Part shown: piece after piece, positions 41,018-53,761 of the stretch
Layout of the letters: every line of letters starts with the position of its first letter
Position numbering within the stretch: position 1 is the first letter of the stretch
NCBI GenBank assembly: GCA_011319805.1
Contig: SJRY01000123.1
Location: 1-64,000, forward strand
Direction: 5' to 3'
DNA: 64,000 nucleotides
From: Macrocybe gigantea
Taxonomy: Eukaryota > Basidiomycota > Agaricomycetes > Agaricales > Callistosporiaceae
The notes under the pieces: model-generated
Databases searched by the model: none
What the model saw: only the letters and a program-made list of their open reading frames with translations
What the model was told of the DNA's origin: nothing
Program-made: the position numbers and the translations under genes

Positions 41018-41405
41018 GAGCTTCTCTTTCCGCAATGCCCATTTGTAAACAAGTGTAAATAACTTGCCTCCATCATCTTCATCACTCTACACCATCATTG
41101 ACTGGGCTGATCTTGAATCAAGTTGCAGACCCAAGTTCTCTAGACTCTTGAGCACTTTCATCTCTCATATCGCAAAAATCAGCTGAAAATCAACCAATCT
41201 ATTAGAGTGTTTCTATGAGCGATAAGCTGCTCAATATCATTGGCAGCGGTGGTCATGCACTGCTCAACCCGCACCCCAGATGGCCCTCTGCTGGCCCATC
41301 CTGTTCTCCTGCTCCTCCTCCCCCCCTGGGGAATGCAAGTCTCCTTTTCCAAGATGGCGACGGTCTCATGGATACTGATGACACCAACTCTTCTAATGCA
41401 GGAGG
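41018..41405 (+). mobile_element. LINE copy T: 5' UTR and ORF1 start, cut by copia
   Basis: 5' terminus CTTCTCTTTCCGCAATGCC, 5' UTR to 41214, then ORF1 ATG at 41215 (MSDKLLNIIGSGGHALLNPHPRWPSAGPS...) open to about 41405, where the copia LTR begins. The remainder is not found to the right of the copia element, so the locus was rearranged. Confidence 0.82.
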
Positions 41406-41641
41406 TGTTAGAAATGCCCCTCCTGTCCGGACTTGTGTATAGGACAGGATCCAGGCTATGTGCCTAGCAATGCACACAGCCTACAGCTGTGCTCACAGCA
41501 ATGCGCAGCCATAGGCTGTGCACACAGCCTTCTACACGTATATATAGGTAGCACAGAGCACCTTGAAGTCCCTAGTGTTCTCACCCAGGACTTCTAGGTT
41601 CTAAGGCTTGTCCAGAGTGTTTCCTGTGCCTAGTTTTAACA
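41406..41641 (+). repeat. Copia 5' LTR (236 bp)
   Basis: TGTTAGAAAT ... TTTTAACA. TATATATAGG near 41551 is a likely TATA box. It is about 100 bp shorter than the 3' LTR and the solo LTR because it lacks internal repeat units (AGCAATGCACAGC type, and the second GTGTTCTCAC...CTTCTAG unit). Confidence 0.9.
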
Positions 41642-41653
41642 GGTTATGGGCCC
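41642..41653 (+). promoter_or_regulatory. Primer binding site, half-tRNA type
   Basis: GGTTATGGGCCC starts immediately after the LTR. Its complement, GGGCCCATAACC, resembles the anticodon stem-loop (CAT) of initiator methionine tRNA. That matches the half-tRNA priming of copia and Ty5-type elements rather than a tRNA 3' end. The same word starts the internal region of the third copia element at 62644. Confidence 0.7.
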
Positions 41654-43988
41654 TGGCCTCTAACAGCCTTATCAGACATACACCAAGAGTCCAGATTTCC
41701 TTCCATCTTTCACCTTCCTTGACTGTACTAGCCTGGAGTTCACTGTTCTTATAGGGTGTGTGTCTAAGTTTAGTAGATAGGAGCATCAACTGTTGGGACT
41801 GGTCTTCATTTGAAGCAGTCTTTACTCCACCAGTAGAAAACCAGGTAGTCATTCCTGTAACTCTGGGGTTAGGCCTTTGTCCTTTTACTTTACTTAAGTA
41901 AACCAAGGACACTTTTAGTAGCTAGACCTTTCTTGATACACACTCTCCTGAGGGCAAGGTCAGTAGCACAGTCTCTCTCTCTCTCTTGTGGAACCCTGCC
42001 CAAGCAAGAGGATTGTGGTTGTATTCCCAACCTCCCATCATTCCATTCCATTCCATCTCCTTGCCTCTATCCCTTTGCCATCTCCCTGCCTCTAGCATCT
42101 TGCTATCATATCTTCCTCCACCTCTATGCCTTCATTCACCAAACTCAACTCCACCAACTACCCTACTTGGTCTGGAGAAATGGAGGCTTGGCTCAGAGCC
42201 TGTGGCCTTTGGAGGATTGTCTCTGGTTCAAATCCAAGACCAGTAGACTCCACTTCTGCTGAAGCATGGGACCTAAAGTCAGACAAAGCAGCTGGCCAGC
42301 TCTACCTTATGGTGGAGCAGGACAAAGAATTCATTTCCATGGGATTAAAGATGATCCTGTGAAGATGTGGGCTGCTTTGGAAAAGGTCCATCTTCAAAAG
42401 AAGCCTGGGTCCAGGTTCAATGCTTATGATGATCTCTTCTCCATCAGAAAGAAGGAGGATGAAACTCTGCAATCCCTTATGAACAGAGTTGAGGACTGTC
42501 TGGTCAAAATCCAAAATCTTTGCCCAGCAGACTTCACTCTATCCAGCCTGGATAGTGAACTTGCTTCCATGGCCTTGATCAGAGCTCTTTCTGAGGAGTA
42601 CAACTCCTTTGTCTCCTCCCTTCTTCTTCATGACAAGCTTGACAAAGACACTATCAAACAAGCCTTTGTTACTGAAGAGATTCAAAGGACTAGAAGATCT
42701 GCTGATACTGCAGAGTCTGCCTTAAAGGCCACTACTTCCTCCCATTCCTCCAATTCATCTAAACAGAAGAATTCCAACTCCAATACATCACAGAAAAAGG
42801 ACAAAACATGCAGATTCTGTGGTCTGGATCACTTCTGGAGGAATTGCCAACTTTACAAGAAGGCTCAAAAGGTGGCTAGGCAAAAGACCAAAGGGCAGGA
42901 GCAAGCCAATAAGGCTACAGAGTCTGAAGTAACTGAATTTGCAGGCAATGCAAGTGCCAAACTCTCTCATCCACTCCAACTGGATGCTGACTTTGATTGG
43001 ATCACAGACACAAGGGCTACTTCTCATATGACTTCTCATAAACACTGGGTCAGAAACTATACCCCTCTCAAGATTCCAATCAAGTTGGCAGATAGTTCTA
43101 TTATTTATTCAGCTGGAGTTGGGACTGTGATTTTCAATCCAGTCATTAGAGGCAAACCAGCCCAATCTGTAGAGTTTACCAGAGTTTTGCATGTGCCAGA
43201 ACTCTGAAACAATCTATTGTCCTGTCTATATCTCTCCAAACACAAAGCTTTCAGGATTGTCATTGATGATTCCTGCATAGACTTTCATTCCAAACCACTT
43301 AACAGGACACTCTTCTCTGCTCACATCACTCCCAACAATACTGCTCAGTTGGATGGTGTAACAGAGGCAATTTTGGAGTTTGCAAACCTTGCTAGCACAC
43401 TTCCTTTGGACCTTAGCTTATGGTATAGGAGATTGGCTCATTTCAGTTATGACACTGTCAAACTAATAGCCAAGGATAACTTGGTAACTGGATTGGATCT
43501 CAAAACCTTGGACAAGCCAGACCCCATCTGTGAACCATGTCTTGCAGGCAAAATGTCTTCAAACCCATTCCCCTCCTCAGACAGTCATGCTTCTCAACCT
43601 CTAGAACTTGTCCATTCTGATCTTTATGGCCCTCTTCCCGTTAAATCCTACTCTGGATTTAAGTATTGGGTTACTTTCATTGATGATTGTACCAGATTCA
43701 GAGTGGTGATACCTCTTAAACAGAAGAGTGATGCATTTGATGCCTTTAGACAATACAAGGCCTATGCTGAAAACCAACATGGCCTAAAGATCAAAGCTTT
43801 ACAGGATGACAAGGGTGGAGAGTATATGTCCAATGCCTTTATCAAATTCACCAATGATTGTGGCATTATTCGGAGACATACTGTCAGGAATAGGCCTCAA
43901 CAGAATGGAATTGCAGAAAGAGCTAATCAAACTATGGCAGAAGAGTTAACTGCTATGCCATCTGAATCCAAGTTGTCTACTTCATTCT

Positions 43989-44215
43989 TGTTAAACAGAA
44001 AAAATGTCCTGACTGGGGATTGAACTCAGGACCTCCTGGACATATACCAGTAGCTCTACCACTGAGCTATCAGGCCTGATGGATCAACTTAGAAGTTGTA
44101 TTTACAACCACCTCATCCTATATACCTTCACCCCAAGACACTATTTGGTCTAGATTCTTCGGTATCTTTGATATTAGTGGAGACAACAATGTGCCTAAAT
44201 ACATACAATCTAACA
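43989..44215. mobile_element. 227 bp LTR-like insert carrying a tRNA-like gene
   Basis: Starts TGTTAAACAG and ends AATCTAACA (short inverted TGTTA/TAACA) and is flanked by the 5 bp duplication ATTCT (43984-43988 and 44216-44220). Removing it restores the copia integrase frame SFWRDGLASMVHIWN. These are the hallmarks of a solo LTR or an LTR-type miniature element; I see no relation to the other LTRs here. It contains a tRNA-like sequence at 44005-44076 (minus). The strand of the LTR is undetermined. Confidence 0.8.
44005..44076 (-). tRNA. tRNA-like gene inside the LTR-like insert
   Basis: 72 nt that fold as a cloverleaf: acceptor GGCCTGA/TCAGGAC (6 of 7 pairs), D stem GCTC/GAGC (4 of 4), anticodon stem ACTGG/CCAGG (4 of 5), T stem CTGAG/CCCAG (4 of 5), loop TTCAATC, discriminator A. 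A box TAGCTCAGTGG and B box GAGTTCAATCC are present, and TTTTTT (43999-44004 as A) follows at once, a pol III terminator. The seven-base loop TATATGT lacks the universal U33, with apparent anticodon UAU, so it may not work in translation. Mismatches fit mild CpG decay of a real tRNA gene. Confidence 0.65.
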
Positions 44216-46020
44216 ATTCTGGAGAGATGGTCTTGCTTCTATGGTGCATATTTGGAACAGAGTACCTACTTCTGCTCTATCTGGGACCACTCTTTATCAG
44301 GCTTGGTTTGGAAAGAAACCAGATGTCAGTCACCTCAGAATCTGGGGATGTACTGCATATGTCTTTGTGCAAAAGGATCAGAGGAAGAAACTCCAATCAC
44401 ACTACCAGAAATGTGTCTTTATTGGCTATCCTGATGGTTACAAGGGTTGGAAGTTTTACAATCCTACCACTAAAAAGACCATTATCTTGGAGAGGGCTGA
44501 ATTTGATGAGAGATACTTTTCTGGTACCTCTCAGAAATATTACAGCATTCCATCTTCTCTTACCCTTCCTCTTGACCCATCTGCCTTGCAACCAGTTTCT
44601 CAAAACTCAGCTGTGCTGGAGTTAGGGGGAGCCTTTGATGCACCAAACCCTATTGTGCAAGCAGCTCTCTCTACTCCTGATCCAGATCCTACCCCTCTAC
44701 AGAGTCCAAATCTTCATCCTAGAATGCCTCCTGCTATTCACCAGGATGATAACCTACCCCACACACCTCCTGTTAGACACAGAGTACCAATCCCATCACC
44801 TCTTCCCAAAACTCCACCCATTGCTATCAGAAAACCAGTCAGAAATGTCAAACCACCTGGTAATTGGTGGGTCATCAGACCTGCTCCTCTACCAGTTCGA
44901 GATGATTCTGATTCAGAAGACTTAATTCATAAGGATCCTGATCCTAATTCTGATGAAGAAGCTGGTTTTGTGGATGTCCAATTTGCTGGTCTAGCTGAAG
45001 GTGCAAATCTGAGCACTTACAAGCAAGCTATGCAATGTCCGGATGCTCACAAGTGGCAGGAAGCGTGTAATAAAGAGATTATGTCACTTATGGGACATGG
45101 AACATGGGAGATTGTGGACTTGGAACTTCGTTCTGTAGATGTTACCTCTGCCTTTCCTAATGGTGATTTGGAGGAAGAGATTTATATGGTTCAACCAGAG
45201 GGGTTTCACCAAGGTGGTCCAAACCAAGTCTGCAAACTCTACAAATTGCTTTATAGTCTTAAACAGTCTGCCAGATAGTGGAACAAGAAGATACACTCTG
45301 TCTTATTGTCTATGGGATTCAAATGACTCAAATCTGACTCTATGTCAAAGGGGAGGTAAAGGTCATTGTTCCCATTTACATTGATGATATCACACTGGCT
45401 TCAAAGAACACTGCTGCTATTGACAAAGTGGTTGCAGAGCTGTCTAGGCACTTCAAGATCAGGGACTTGGAACCAAGCACTTTCTTATTGGGTGTGGAGA
45501 TTATCAGAGATAGGCAGAAGTGGACCATTGCACTTTTTCAGAAGCAGTACATCTTAAACATACTGGAGTGCTATAGGATGGCAGATTGCAAGCCTGTCAA
45601 GACACCTATAATGACAGGTCTTAACCTTTCCAAGGCAATGGCACCTCAGACTCTAGAGAAAGCAGACTTTATGAAGAACATCCCCTACCTTAGTGCTGTT
45701 GGATCACTCCAGTACTTAGCCACCATGATTAGACCGGACATAGCAGCTGCTGTATCATATCTGGGATGCTTCAACTCAAATTCTGGTCCACAGCATTGGA
45801 ATGCAGTCAAGCATTTGCTGAGATACTGCAAAGGGACTTTGGACCTCAAGCTGACATACTCTGGAGATCTTAGTCCAGAGATGTTTACATCATTCTGTGA
45901 TGCTTCACATAGTGATTGCCCAGACTCTGGATGCTCTACTGGTGGATATGTAACAATTCTTGGTGGTGGAGCTATTGGATGGTCATCCAAACTGTAGCCT
46001 TTTGTCACACTTTCTACAAC

Positions 46021-46971
46021 AAAGGGTTGGTTGGCATAGCGGTAAACACAGTCAGGTAGTCCTGTGGATGTGGCAATCCATGAAGCTGCAGGTTCTAGTT
46101 CTGAAGGTGGCATCTTCAGATTTGCATTCAGAAGTGTCCAGAGCTAGCTCCACATGACATGGGCAGGAAGGTATCACAACTCTGTGACAGTTGTTCCCAC
46201 AAAGGAGGTGACTTGGTTATATGACTAAGCAACTGGCATATGACATAAGCTGGGTTATGCATCACATATGTGACTTATCCCACTATGTGGGTCAAGTGTC
46301 ACATGACCCTAACTCATGTGACCGGGTTTCTCTTGGCATGGATAGCCTTGAGATGTAAGTGCTGGACAATGCCTTAATCCAGCAGACCACATGTGATTTC
46401 TGATCTTAAAAGATAGAGGCTGAAAGGATAAGGGACCATACCGGGAATTGTCCTGATAACCATCTGATGGCATCTGAGCCAACAGGGTATCCAGTAAAGT
46501 GGGAGCCATTGGTGATGATTATGAACTGGTTAGTTACCTGCAGTATGTCACCTGCTTAAGTTGGCAGAAGCAGATCCAGACCTGTTCAGTAAGGGCTTCC
46601 CTAGTAGGAACCTGTCATGGGAGGACCATGGACCTTGCTGTGATATCAGATGCCAGTCTGGAAGGCACATGGCAAGACAGAGACCTTGGACAGATGGGGA
46701 TCTGTGCACATAATGCATCTGTGAACCATTTGCTGGAGGATGGGAAGGCAGGCATGGAGTAGTGACCTGGACACCACTGGGCCATAGCAAGGCTAGACAG
46801 TCTCCAGTCCTTGGCTTGAGAGATCTAACTCCTCTGTCAGTGGTCCCTGGAATAATACACCCAGGTAACTGCTTAAGTTGAAGCTGGAGTGTGAAACTCC
46901 TAGGCTAAATGGTCTGATCATAAGACTAGGCCTGGGTTAGCAGCCTCCCCCTTGCAGGGGGGCTAAACTTC
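46021..46971 (+). mobile_element. SINE-A2: tRNA-headed element, 5' part of the chimera
   Basis: Head with GGTTGGCATAGCGGTAAACA (A-box-like) and GGTTCTAGTTC (B-box-like, about 46089-46099), body about 75-85% identical by eye to 6977-7915, the shared core at 46671-46728, hairpin of CTCCCCC/GGGGG type near 46943-46962, and end CTAAACTTC at 46971. CpG are largely TG/CA compared with SINE-A1, so this copy is older. Noncoding. Confidence 0.83.
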
Positions 46972-49007
46972 AGATCTTGAAAGCATCTTGCAGACACTTT
47001 CAAAATCTGTTAATTAAGCTTGGAATCTCCATTCTACAGAGTGCAAGCTTTCAAAGCAGAGCAAAGGCTAGTGGAACCAGCATTGCTCCAAGGCTCTTGA
47101 TACTTTCAGACAAACCTGCTCTGAAAGGGATCATTGCATCTGGTGATGAGCTATCAAAGATGCTAAACATGTCTTCTTTGATCAATGGATCAAAGAGGTC
47201 ACTGAGAAATCTCGACATCTATGGGATCTCACTGCATGGATGAAGCAGAGACTGCTACCAGCTTACAAGGCTATCTCATTTCAGAGACAGCCTTGTAACT
47301 CGATCAAGTCACTTTGGAATGCACTCAATAAATCATATAATGCTGCATCTGACTATGCAGTAAATCTGGAGTGCCTTGATGAGCTCGAGGTGCATCCAAT
47401 ATAGAATTGGGTTCTGTTTTCTGCTGCAGAACTCTGAGAGTTCTTGGAGCCCTGTAGCAATACCTCTGCACCAGGACTGGATCACTTATCCTGGGGACAC
47501 ATAAAGCAGCTGGTGAAGTCTCCTCACTTTGTGGCATTTATCCTTAACATTGCAAACACATGCTTGGATTTGGGGCACTGGCCCTCCTACTTCAAGCAGA
47601 GCTTGTCAGTCATCATTCTGAAGCCTGACAAGCCTGCATATGACACTCCAAAGGCCTTTTGCCTGATTGTGCTTTTGAATACCATCAGCAAGCTTGTCAA
47701 GAAGATGCTGGCATGGCATATGCAATATGAAGTGACTAAGTTTGCTGTCTTTAATCTGAAGCAGTTTGGTGGCATCAGGCAAAACTCTACTGAGGATGCC
47801 AGTGTCTTTCTAACCCATATCATCCATCAAGGATGTCTAAGGGCCTCAAATCGAGCATGATCACTTTTGATGTTGCTCAGTACTTTCCCTCACTTAACCA
47901 TCATATATTGGTGAGGATTCTTCAACATGGAGGCTTTGCATGGCAGGTGTCAAAGTTCTTCGAATCATATCTGGTTGGGCATAAGACTGCTTATGCCTGG
48001 TATAGTGCTGTTTTCCTGGAGTTTGATGCCAACATTGGTATTGGCCAGGGCTCCACACTTTCTCCAGTACTGTCTGTGCTTTACTTAGTACTGGTGCTGA
48101 AATTATACCAGAAAGCTAGCGATATGCCAGTGATCATGTCATTTGTGGATGATGGATTGATTATTGCTCAATCCAAATCTACTCCAGATAATGTTCCAAA
48201 ACTGTAGAAGGCATATGACTTAGTGCACAACCTCTTCACAGACTTTGGACTTGTTGTTGGATATAATAAGACTGAGCTGCAGCATTTTTTGTGCAATAGT
48301 GCAGACCCTCATCTGCCCATTGATTTGGGATTTGCTCTGTTTACAGGCAATACCCCCTTACAACCCAAGGATGTCTGGCAATACCTGGGTTTCTTTCTGG
48401 ACACATGCCTTTCCTTCAAGGAGCATGTTCAGTTTTATGCTATGAAAGCTCTGACTATGGCCAGAGCCTTCCAAATGTTGGGCAATTCTGTTTGAGGGTT
48501 ATCCCCACAACAGAAATGCATCCTCTACCTGTTGTGCATATGTCCCATTATGATGTATGGCTGTCTGTTGTGGAATTTCAATAGTATACACAATATCACA
48601 CTGTTGAAACAGCTGTGCCAGATGCAATATAAAGCCTGCATCTGGATTAATAGCCAGTTCTGCACCATGCTAGAGGGTGCAGCTGAGACAATGGCTTGTG
48701 TCAAACCTATCAGTGGATTTATTAAATGGCTAAAGATTGGGTCCTCTGCCTACCTCACCAATTCAAATTTGAGACATGCTCTCAGGTTCCTCTGTGGGTG
48801 GCAACCCCTCGAGGTTGAGAAATCTCACCTCCTTATCAGACAGGCAGTGCTCGTCACTCAAGTCCCCTTTCAAGGACCTTTTTTTTTTTTTTTTTTTTTA
48901 AAATCAACAATTTATAAAGCGGTGCTTAATGGCAGTCTGCTTGTAAATACATGATGGTACCTATAATAAATACAACTAGTCTGAGAGAAGCAGACTGAAG
49001 GGATGTA

Positions 49008-50239
49008 CAGTCCCCTTGCAAAAGTTTTGCAACATGTAAATAAATAAAAACATACTCTTGAAAGAATTCATTTTTACACCACCACAACTCTATGCTATGT
49101 AATCTAGTACTTGGTAGATCCACCTTTGGCCTCTATAACATCTTTTACCCTGTCTGGCATGCTTCCAACTAAAGTATTTATCAATTCCAAGTCCAGTTTT
49201 GCCCACTCTGCCTGAAGCATACTCCACAATTCATCCACATTCTGAGGAAGAGTTGGCCTGCTATTGATCCTACTTTTGAGCAGAATCCAAACATGTTCAA
49301 TGGGATTGAGGTCTGGAGACTGTGCTGGGTGAGGGAGAATGACCATGTTCTGATTTTTTCACCATTCTTGTGAAGCCTTGGTGCGGTGAATAGGGGCCCC
49401 ATCTTCCATGACTGCTACCTGCCCTCTCTCTTCACTTAGCTCCTTATAGATATCCCAAAGGGGACCAGAAAGGATTAATCTGATATAATCTGACCCCTTT
49501 CTGGCATCCTTTGGGATTCTAATAAGGGGACCAAGCCTCCCATGTGCCATACACCCCAAATCATCAAACTTTGCCTTCCTGACTTGAAAGTTGGAGTGAG
49601 ACACTTCTTGTCATACTTCTCTCCAGGTCTCCTGCGCACCCAGACCACCCTAGAGTTTTTCCCAATCTCCACAGATGACTCATCTGTCCAAATCATCTGG
49701 TTCCAGTCCTCACTCCCCCAATCCTGGTGTTCCTTCACCCATACAAGCTGTGCCTTCTGATGCTCAGGCTTGAGATAAGGTTTCTTGGCTGCAACATGTC
49801 CTTTCATGCCTAAATGATTGCTGATAGCCCTCCTAACAGTGTCTGGATGGACAGGATCGTCTCGAGAGGTGTTGACATTTTGGGTGAGCTCGGAGAGAGT
49901 TTGGCGTCTGTTTCCATCTAGAGAAACTTTGAGATGTCATATGGACCGCTCATCTAGCTTGGGTGGTCTACCCAAGCATAGGGTATCATCAAAATGACCT
50001 CGGGTATCATAGTTTTTGAGAATGCGAAAAATGGTGCTGCAGTCCCTTCCAACAAAAGTGGCAATATCTTGAATTGGCATGTTTTCTTTGGATTTGTGAT
50101 AGATGAGAGATCGCAGCTCTGGTGATGTGTTTTTGGTTCCAGGTGTCTTAGGCATGGTAGGTGGGGTATGGGCAGGTGTAGAGAGTAATTTTTATTTATT
50201 GTTTACACGTGATGTTGCAAAACTTTTGCAAGGGTACTG
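49008..50239 (-). mobile_element. Tc1-like DNA transposon, copy 2 (1232 bp)
   Basis: Same element as 4068-5300 but inverted relative to the LINE: left end CAGTCCCCTTGC (49008), right end GCAAGGGTACTG (50239), TA at 49006-49007 and 50240-50241. The host site is the very same TA of the LINE 3' UTR as in copy 1. Confidence 0.95.
49104..50155 (-). pseudogene. Tc1-type transposase, inactivated (copy 2)
   Basis: Starts MPKTPGTKNTSPELRSLIYH at 50155, stop TAG 49106-49104. It keeps IWTDES, VMEDGAPIH and SPDLNPIEHVW. It shares with copy 1 the TGA after SI (near 49938) and the TGA after QEW (near 49360), and has its own one-base deletion after QSLMIWG (near 49555). It lacks the three TAG stops private to copy 1, so it is the less decayed of the two. 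Confidence 0.93.
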
Positions 50240-50565
50240 TACATAGAGAGCACACTAACCCTGCTGTCTCCTGCCCATGCCTGTGCCAATTAGGCTTGCA
50301 CCTGTGCTCACTTGTCTGCTAGGCTTGCATCCCCAGCTCCTAGGAGCCAGATGTAGTCAATTCCATGTAAAGGGTCTGAGAGGGCCCATAACAACAGGTA
50401 TCGCAGAATCTGCGATGTGTAATGAAGCTCGGTGCTTGCTTTTATCAAACACTCCACTGAATTGATGCTCTAGGTCCCCCAGCCCAAAGGCCAGCTGCAG
50501 TTACTTCCATGCAAAAGCCCTGTGAGGAGCCATAACCCCAAGTATTTCCTGCTGTAGAAAGGCAG

Positions 50566-52669
50566 TTACCCACCCCCCGGATCTGGGATAAAAGCACCTG
50601 CCACCTTATTCGATGTTAGGTACTTAACAAACCAGGAATGCACAAAGGCATCATACTGGTGTTCAGTTGGCCTGTTCCAGTTATGGCACAGGGTTATGAC
50701 ATGGACAGAGTCTTCAGGCCCTCATCCACAGGAGCATTTGTCACTCTCAACAAAATTGAACCATGCTCAATATGCATTGATCAGCACATGTCTGCAAGCA
50801 ATGCAACAACAATGAGCATATAGTTCATTGCCTGTCACCAACTTCATGAAGCCTGTTCTTTTGTGGAGTGGGTGCTCATAGGACTCTGGCTTCTCTGCAT
50901 CATGAAAATGAAATGTAGAGTTGCTAATATATTTCTTGATTCCAGAGGAGTGGAACTAAGAGCTATGCATATCATCATCTGCCTCCTTGTGGAGTGCATC
51001 CATGGTATAAAGAGGATGAAGTCCCTGGAGAACATCGAGGCCATGTGCTGACTCATGTGCCTCAACTTGAATAGCCCACTTCTAATGGGAAGGGACATGC
51101 CAGAATGTAATCTGGTGCTGCTCAGCTTGGGTGAACCAAGTGCACAATAAAGTGCACAGGGCAATAGAATGTGACTGCACAGAGTGGGGGTTGCAATCAA
51201 CAATGTGGTTAATAGCATTCATTGAGTCGAGAAAGCATACAATGGATGTGACTGCATCTTGTGCAATAGCCTTTTGGATTGACATATGCAATCCAATTAG
51301 CTCAGAATCATCACATGTCGCTTTGCCAACAGGCTGATGTACTTTGTGAATGAGTGTATTGCCTTGGTAAACCCAGGAAGCATATACCAACTGCTTATTG
51401 AGTGCATCTACTTTTGTGGGCATAGTGCCATCACTACTCATATAGACACAATTGGGCTCAAGCTGGCACTGAGTGAGTGCCTGTTCGAGTAATGCACAGT
51501 AAGCCTTGACAGAGTCTTCATCTTTGCCCAGGAGCTTATGGATCTCAAGGTGACTGCTGAATTCATCAACAAGCCACCTGCCTGGATTATTCACATCTGT
51601 GAAATAGTCTGTGGATAAAAAGTTTGGTAGTTTAAGGTCTACCAAATCCTTGAGGGGGAACTTGAGTGCATTGTGCTGCCTGTCTGATAAGAAGGCCAGA
51701 TTCTTTGATCTAGAGGGATCACTCCCTGCCTGCAGCAGGGTAGTCAGAGACCTGAGAGCATGCCTCAAGTTGGAATTCATCAGATGAGCAGAGGACGTGA
51801 CTTTCAAATGTTTGATAAACCTGGTGATAGGCTTGATGCAGGCCATTGTTTCAGCTGCATCTTCCGGAGTGGTGTGAAACTGACCATTAATCCAAATGCA
51901 AGCTTTATGCTGCATTTGGCACAGCTGCTTCAACAGAGCGACATTGTGCATACCATTGAAGTTCCAGAGTAGACAGCTATACATTGTGATAGGATGCGTG
52001 CATGACAAATAGTAGATGTGCTTCTGCTAGGGGGATAGACCCTGAACAGAGTTGCCCAACATCTGAAAGGCCCTGGCAGTAGTCAAAGCCTTTGTCACAT
52101 AAACACAGACATGCTCCTTGAAAGAAAGGTGCGCATCCAAGAAAAACCCAAGGTATCTCCAGACATCCTTAGGTTGTAATGGTGTATTGCCCATGAACAG
52201 GGCAAATCCCAGATTGATAGAAGAATGGGGGTCCCTGCTATTGCATGAAAAGTGCTGAAGTTCAGTTTTGTTGTATTCAACAATAAGACCAAAGTTTGTG
52301 AAGAGGTTATGCACTGAGGCATATGCTCTCTGGAGCTTCAGAACATTGTCCAGAATGGACTTGGACTGGGCAATGATGAGTCCATCATCCACAAATGACA
52401 TGATGGTCAGCATATCACTGGCCTTCTGGTATATTTTCAGCACTGGCCCCAAATAAAGGGCAGACAGTATGGGGGATAAAGCTGAGCCTTGGCCAATACC
52501 AACATCAGCATCAAACTCAGGTGAGATGGCACTATGCCAGGCATAAGATGTTTTATGCCTGACAAGATAAGACTTGAAGAACTTCGACACTTGACATGCA
52601 AAGCCTCCATATTGCAGTATCCTCACCAACATACAATGGTTGAGTGAGGGAAAATATTGAGTGACATTG
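50566..52669 (-). pseudogene. LINE Q ORF2 remnant: RT to RNase H
   Basis: RT from HCMLVRILQYGGFACQVSKFFKSYL with GIGQGSALSPILSALYL and FVDDG (about 52395-52381), the thumb, then a 308-codon open stretch (52008-51082) with RNase H: SSDGTMPTK, ELIGLHMSIQKAI, CFLDSMNAINHI, HVPSH. The tail to stop TAA 50568-50566 is frameshifted. Catalytic residues are mostly present but the 5' truncation removes motif A. Confidence 0.85.
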
Positions 52670-53761
52670 CCCTCTCAAGGACTTGGTGAATCTTAAACCA
52701 CTACTCTTTCTCTCCATGGATTATTTCGCTGATGCAAATAACCTGGGCAGGCATCTCATCAATCAATTCAGCAGTCACTTTGAGATTCATAAGTTGCTTG
52801 ACCAAGACGAGAACTTGGTCAAGACTTATTGAGCATCACTAGACCAGGCACTCACTAAGTACTCTGCCCAGCATGACTGCATCTATGTGAGTAGTGATGG
52901 TGCTGTGCCCACAAAAGTGCAGGTGGCTTCCAAACAGTCTGTTTCTGTCTCGCATATTTATCATGAGGGCAGACTGACTTCTGAAATTCATCAGCCAGTT
53001 GGTAGAGCAATGAGTGATGATGCCAAGCTAATTGGATTGTGAATGGTGATTCAAAAGGCTATCATACAAGATGGAGTGAACTCTGTCGTGTGTTTTCTTG
53101 ACTCGATGAATGTGATCAATCACATTATTGACTGTAATCCTCACTCTATGCAGTCACACTCAATTGCACTCTGCAGATCATTGTGAACTTGGCTTTCTGA
53201 GTCCAAGCAGCACCACATTGAGTTCTGGCATGTCCCTTCCAGATGGAAGTGGGCAATACAGGTTGAGGCACATGAGCTTGCTCGTGGCCTTGATGTTCCC
53301 CTGGGGGTTTGCCCCCTTTACACCACCAACACTCTCTGCAAGGAGGTGGATGATGTTATGCATGACACTTGGTTCCAGAATTCTGGGATCAAGAAATATA
53401 TTGGCACTTCCACATTTTGGTTTCATGATGTGGGTAAGCTGAATTCCTATGAGTGCCCATCTCATAAGAGAACGGGCTTCATGAAGCTGGTGACAGAAAA
53501 CAAGCTATATGCCCATTGTTCGTGCATCATATGTGGCCATGCCCTGATCAATGCATATTGGACAAGGTTTAATTTTGTAGAGAGCAATCAGTACTCTTGC
53601 AGATGAGGGCCTAAGGACCCGTCCATGTCATGACTCTGTGTTGTAATTGGTGCAGACCAACTGAATGCCAATATGATGCCTTTGTGCATCTTTGGTTTGT
53701 TAAGTACCTGACTTCTAACAAGGCTGTAGGCACTTTTATTCTAGATCCAGGCAGTGGGTGA

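Larger units (their letters stand above)
48879..52669 (-). mobile_element. LINE copy Q, 5'-truncated, with Tc1 copy 2
   Basis: Poly(T) 48879-48899, 3' UTR interrupted by the Tc1-like element at 49008-50239, ORF2 remnant 50566-52669 truncated at motif A of RT (near 52669). Duplications CCCTTTCAAGGAC (48865-48877) and CCCTCTCAAGGAC (52670-52682) differ by one base, consistent with an old insertion. Confidence 0.92.
46972..53761 (+). pseudogene. LINE R ORF2 remnant: RT and RNase H, split by LINE Q
   Basis: Begins in the endonuclease-RT linker; RT has FDVAQYFPSLNH (about 47868), GQGSTLSPVLS and FVDDG (about 48148), so the catalytic Asp residues are kept. The thumb reaches 48878, and after Q it resumes at 52670 with RNase H (SSDGAV near 52890, CFLDSMN near 53090) and the C-terminal motif, stop TGA 53759-53761. 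Many stops and frameshifts (47438 TGA, 48207 TAG, 48495 TGA and others). Confidence 0.85.

Noticed and set aside
41253..41477. Short minus-strand open frame across the copia LTR border
   Set aside because: It spans two unrelated elements and mirrors the Pro-rich ORF1 start.
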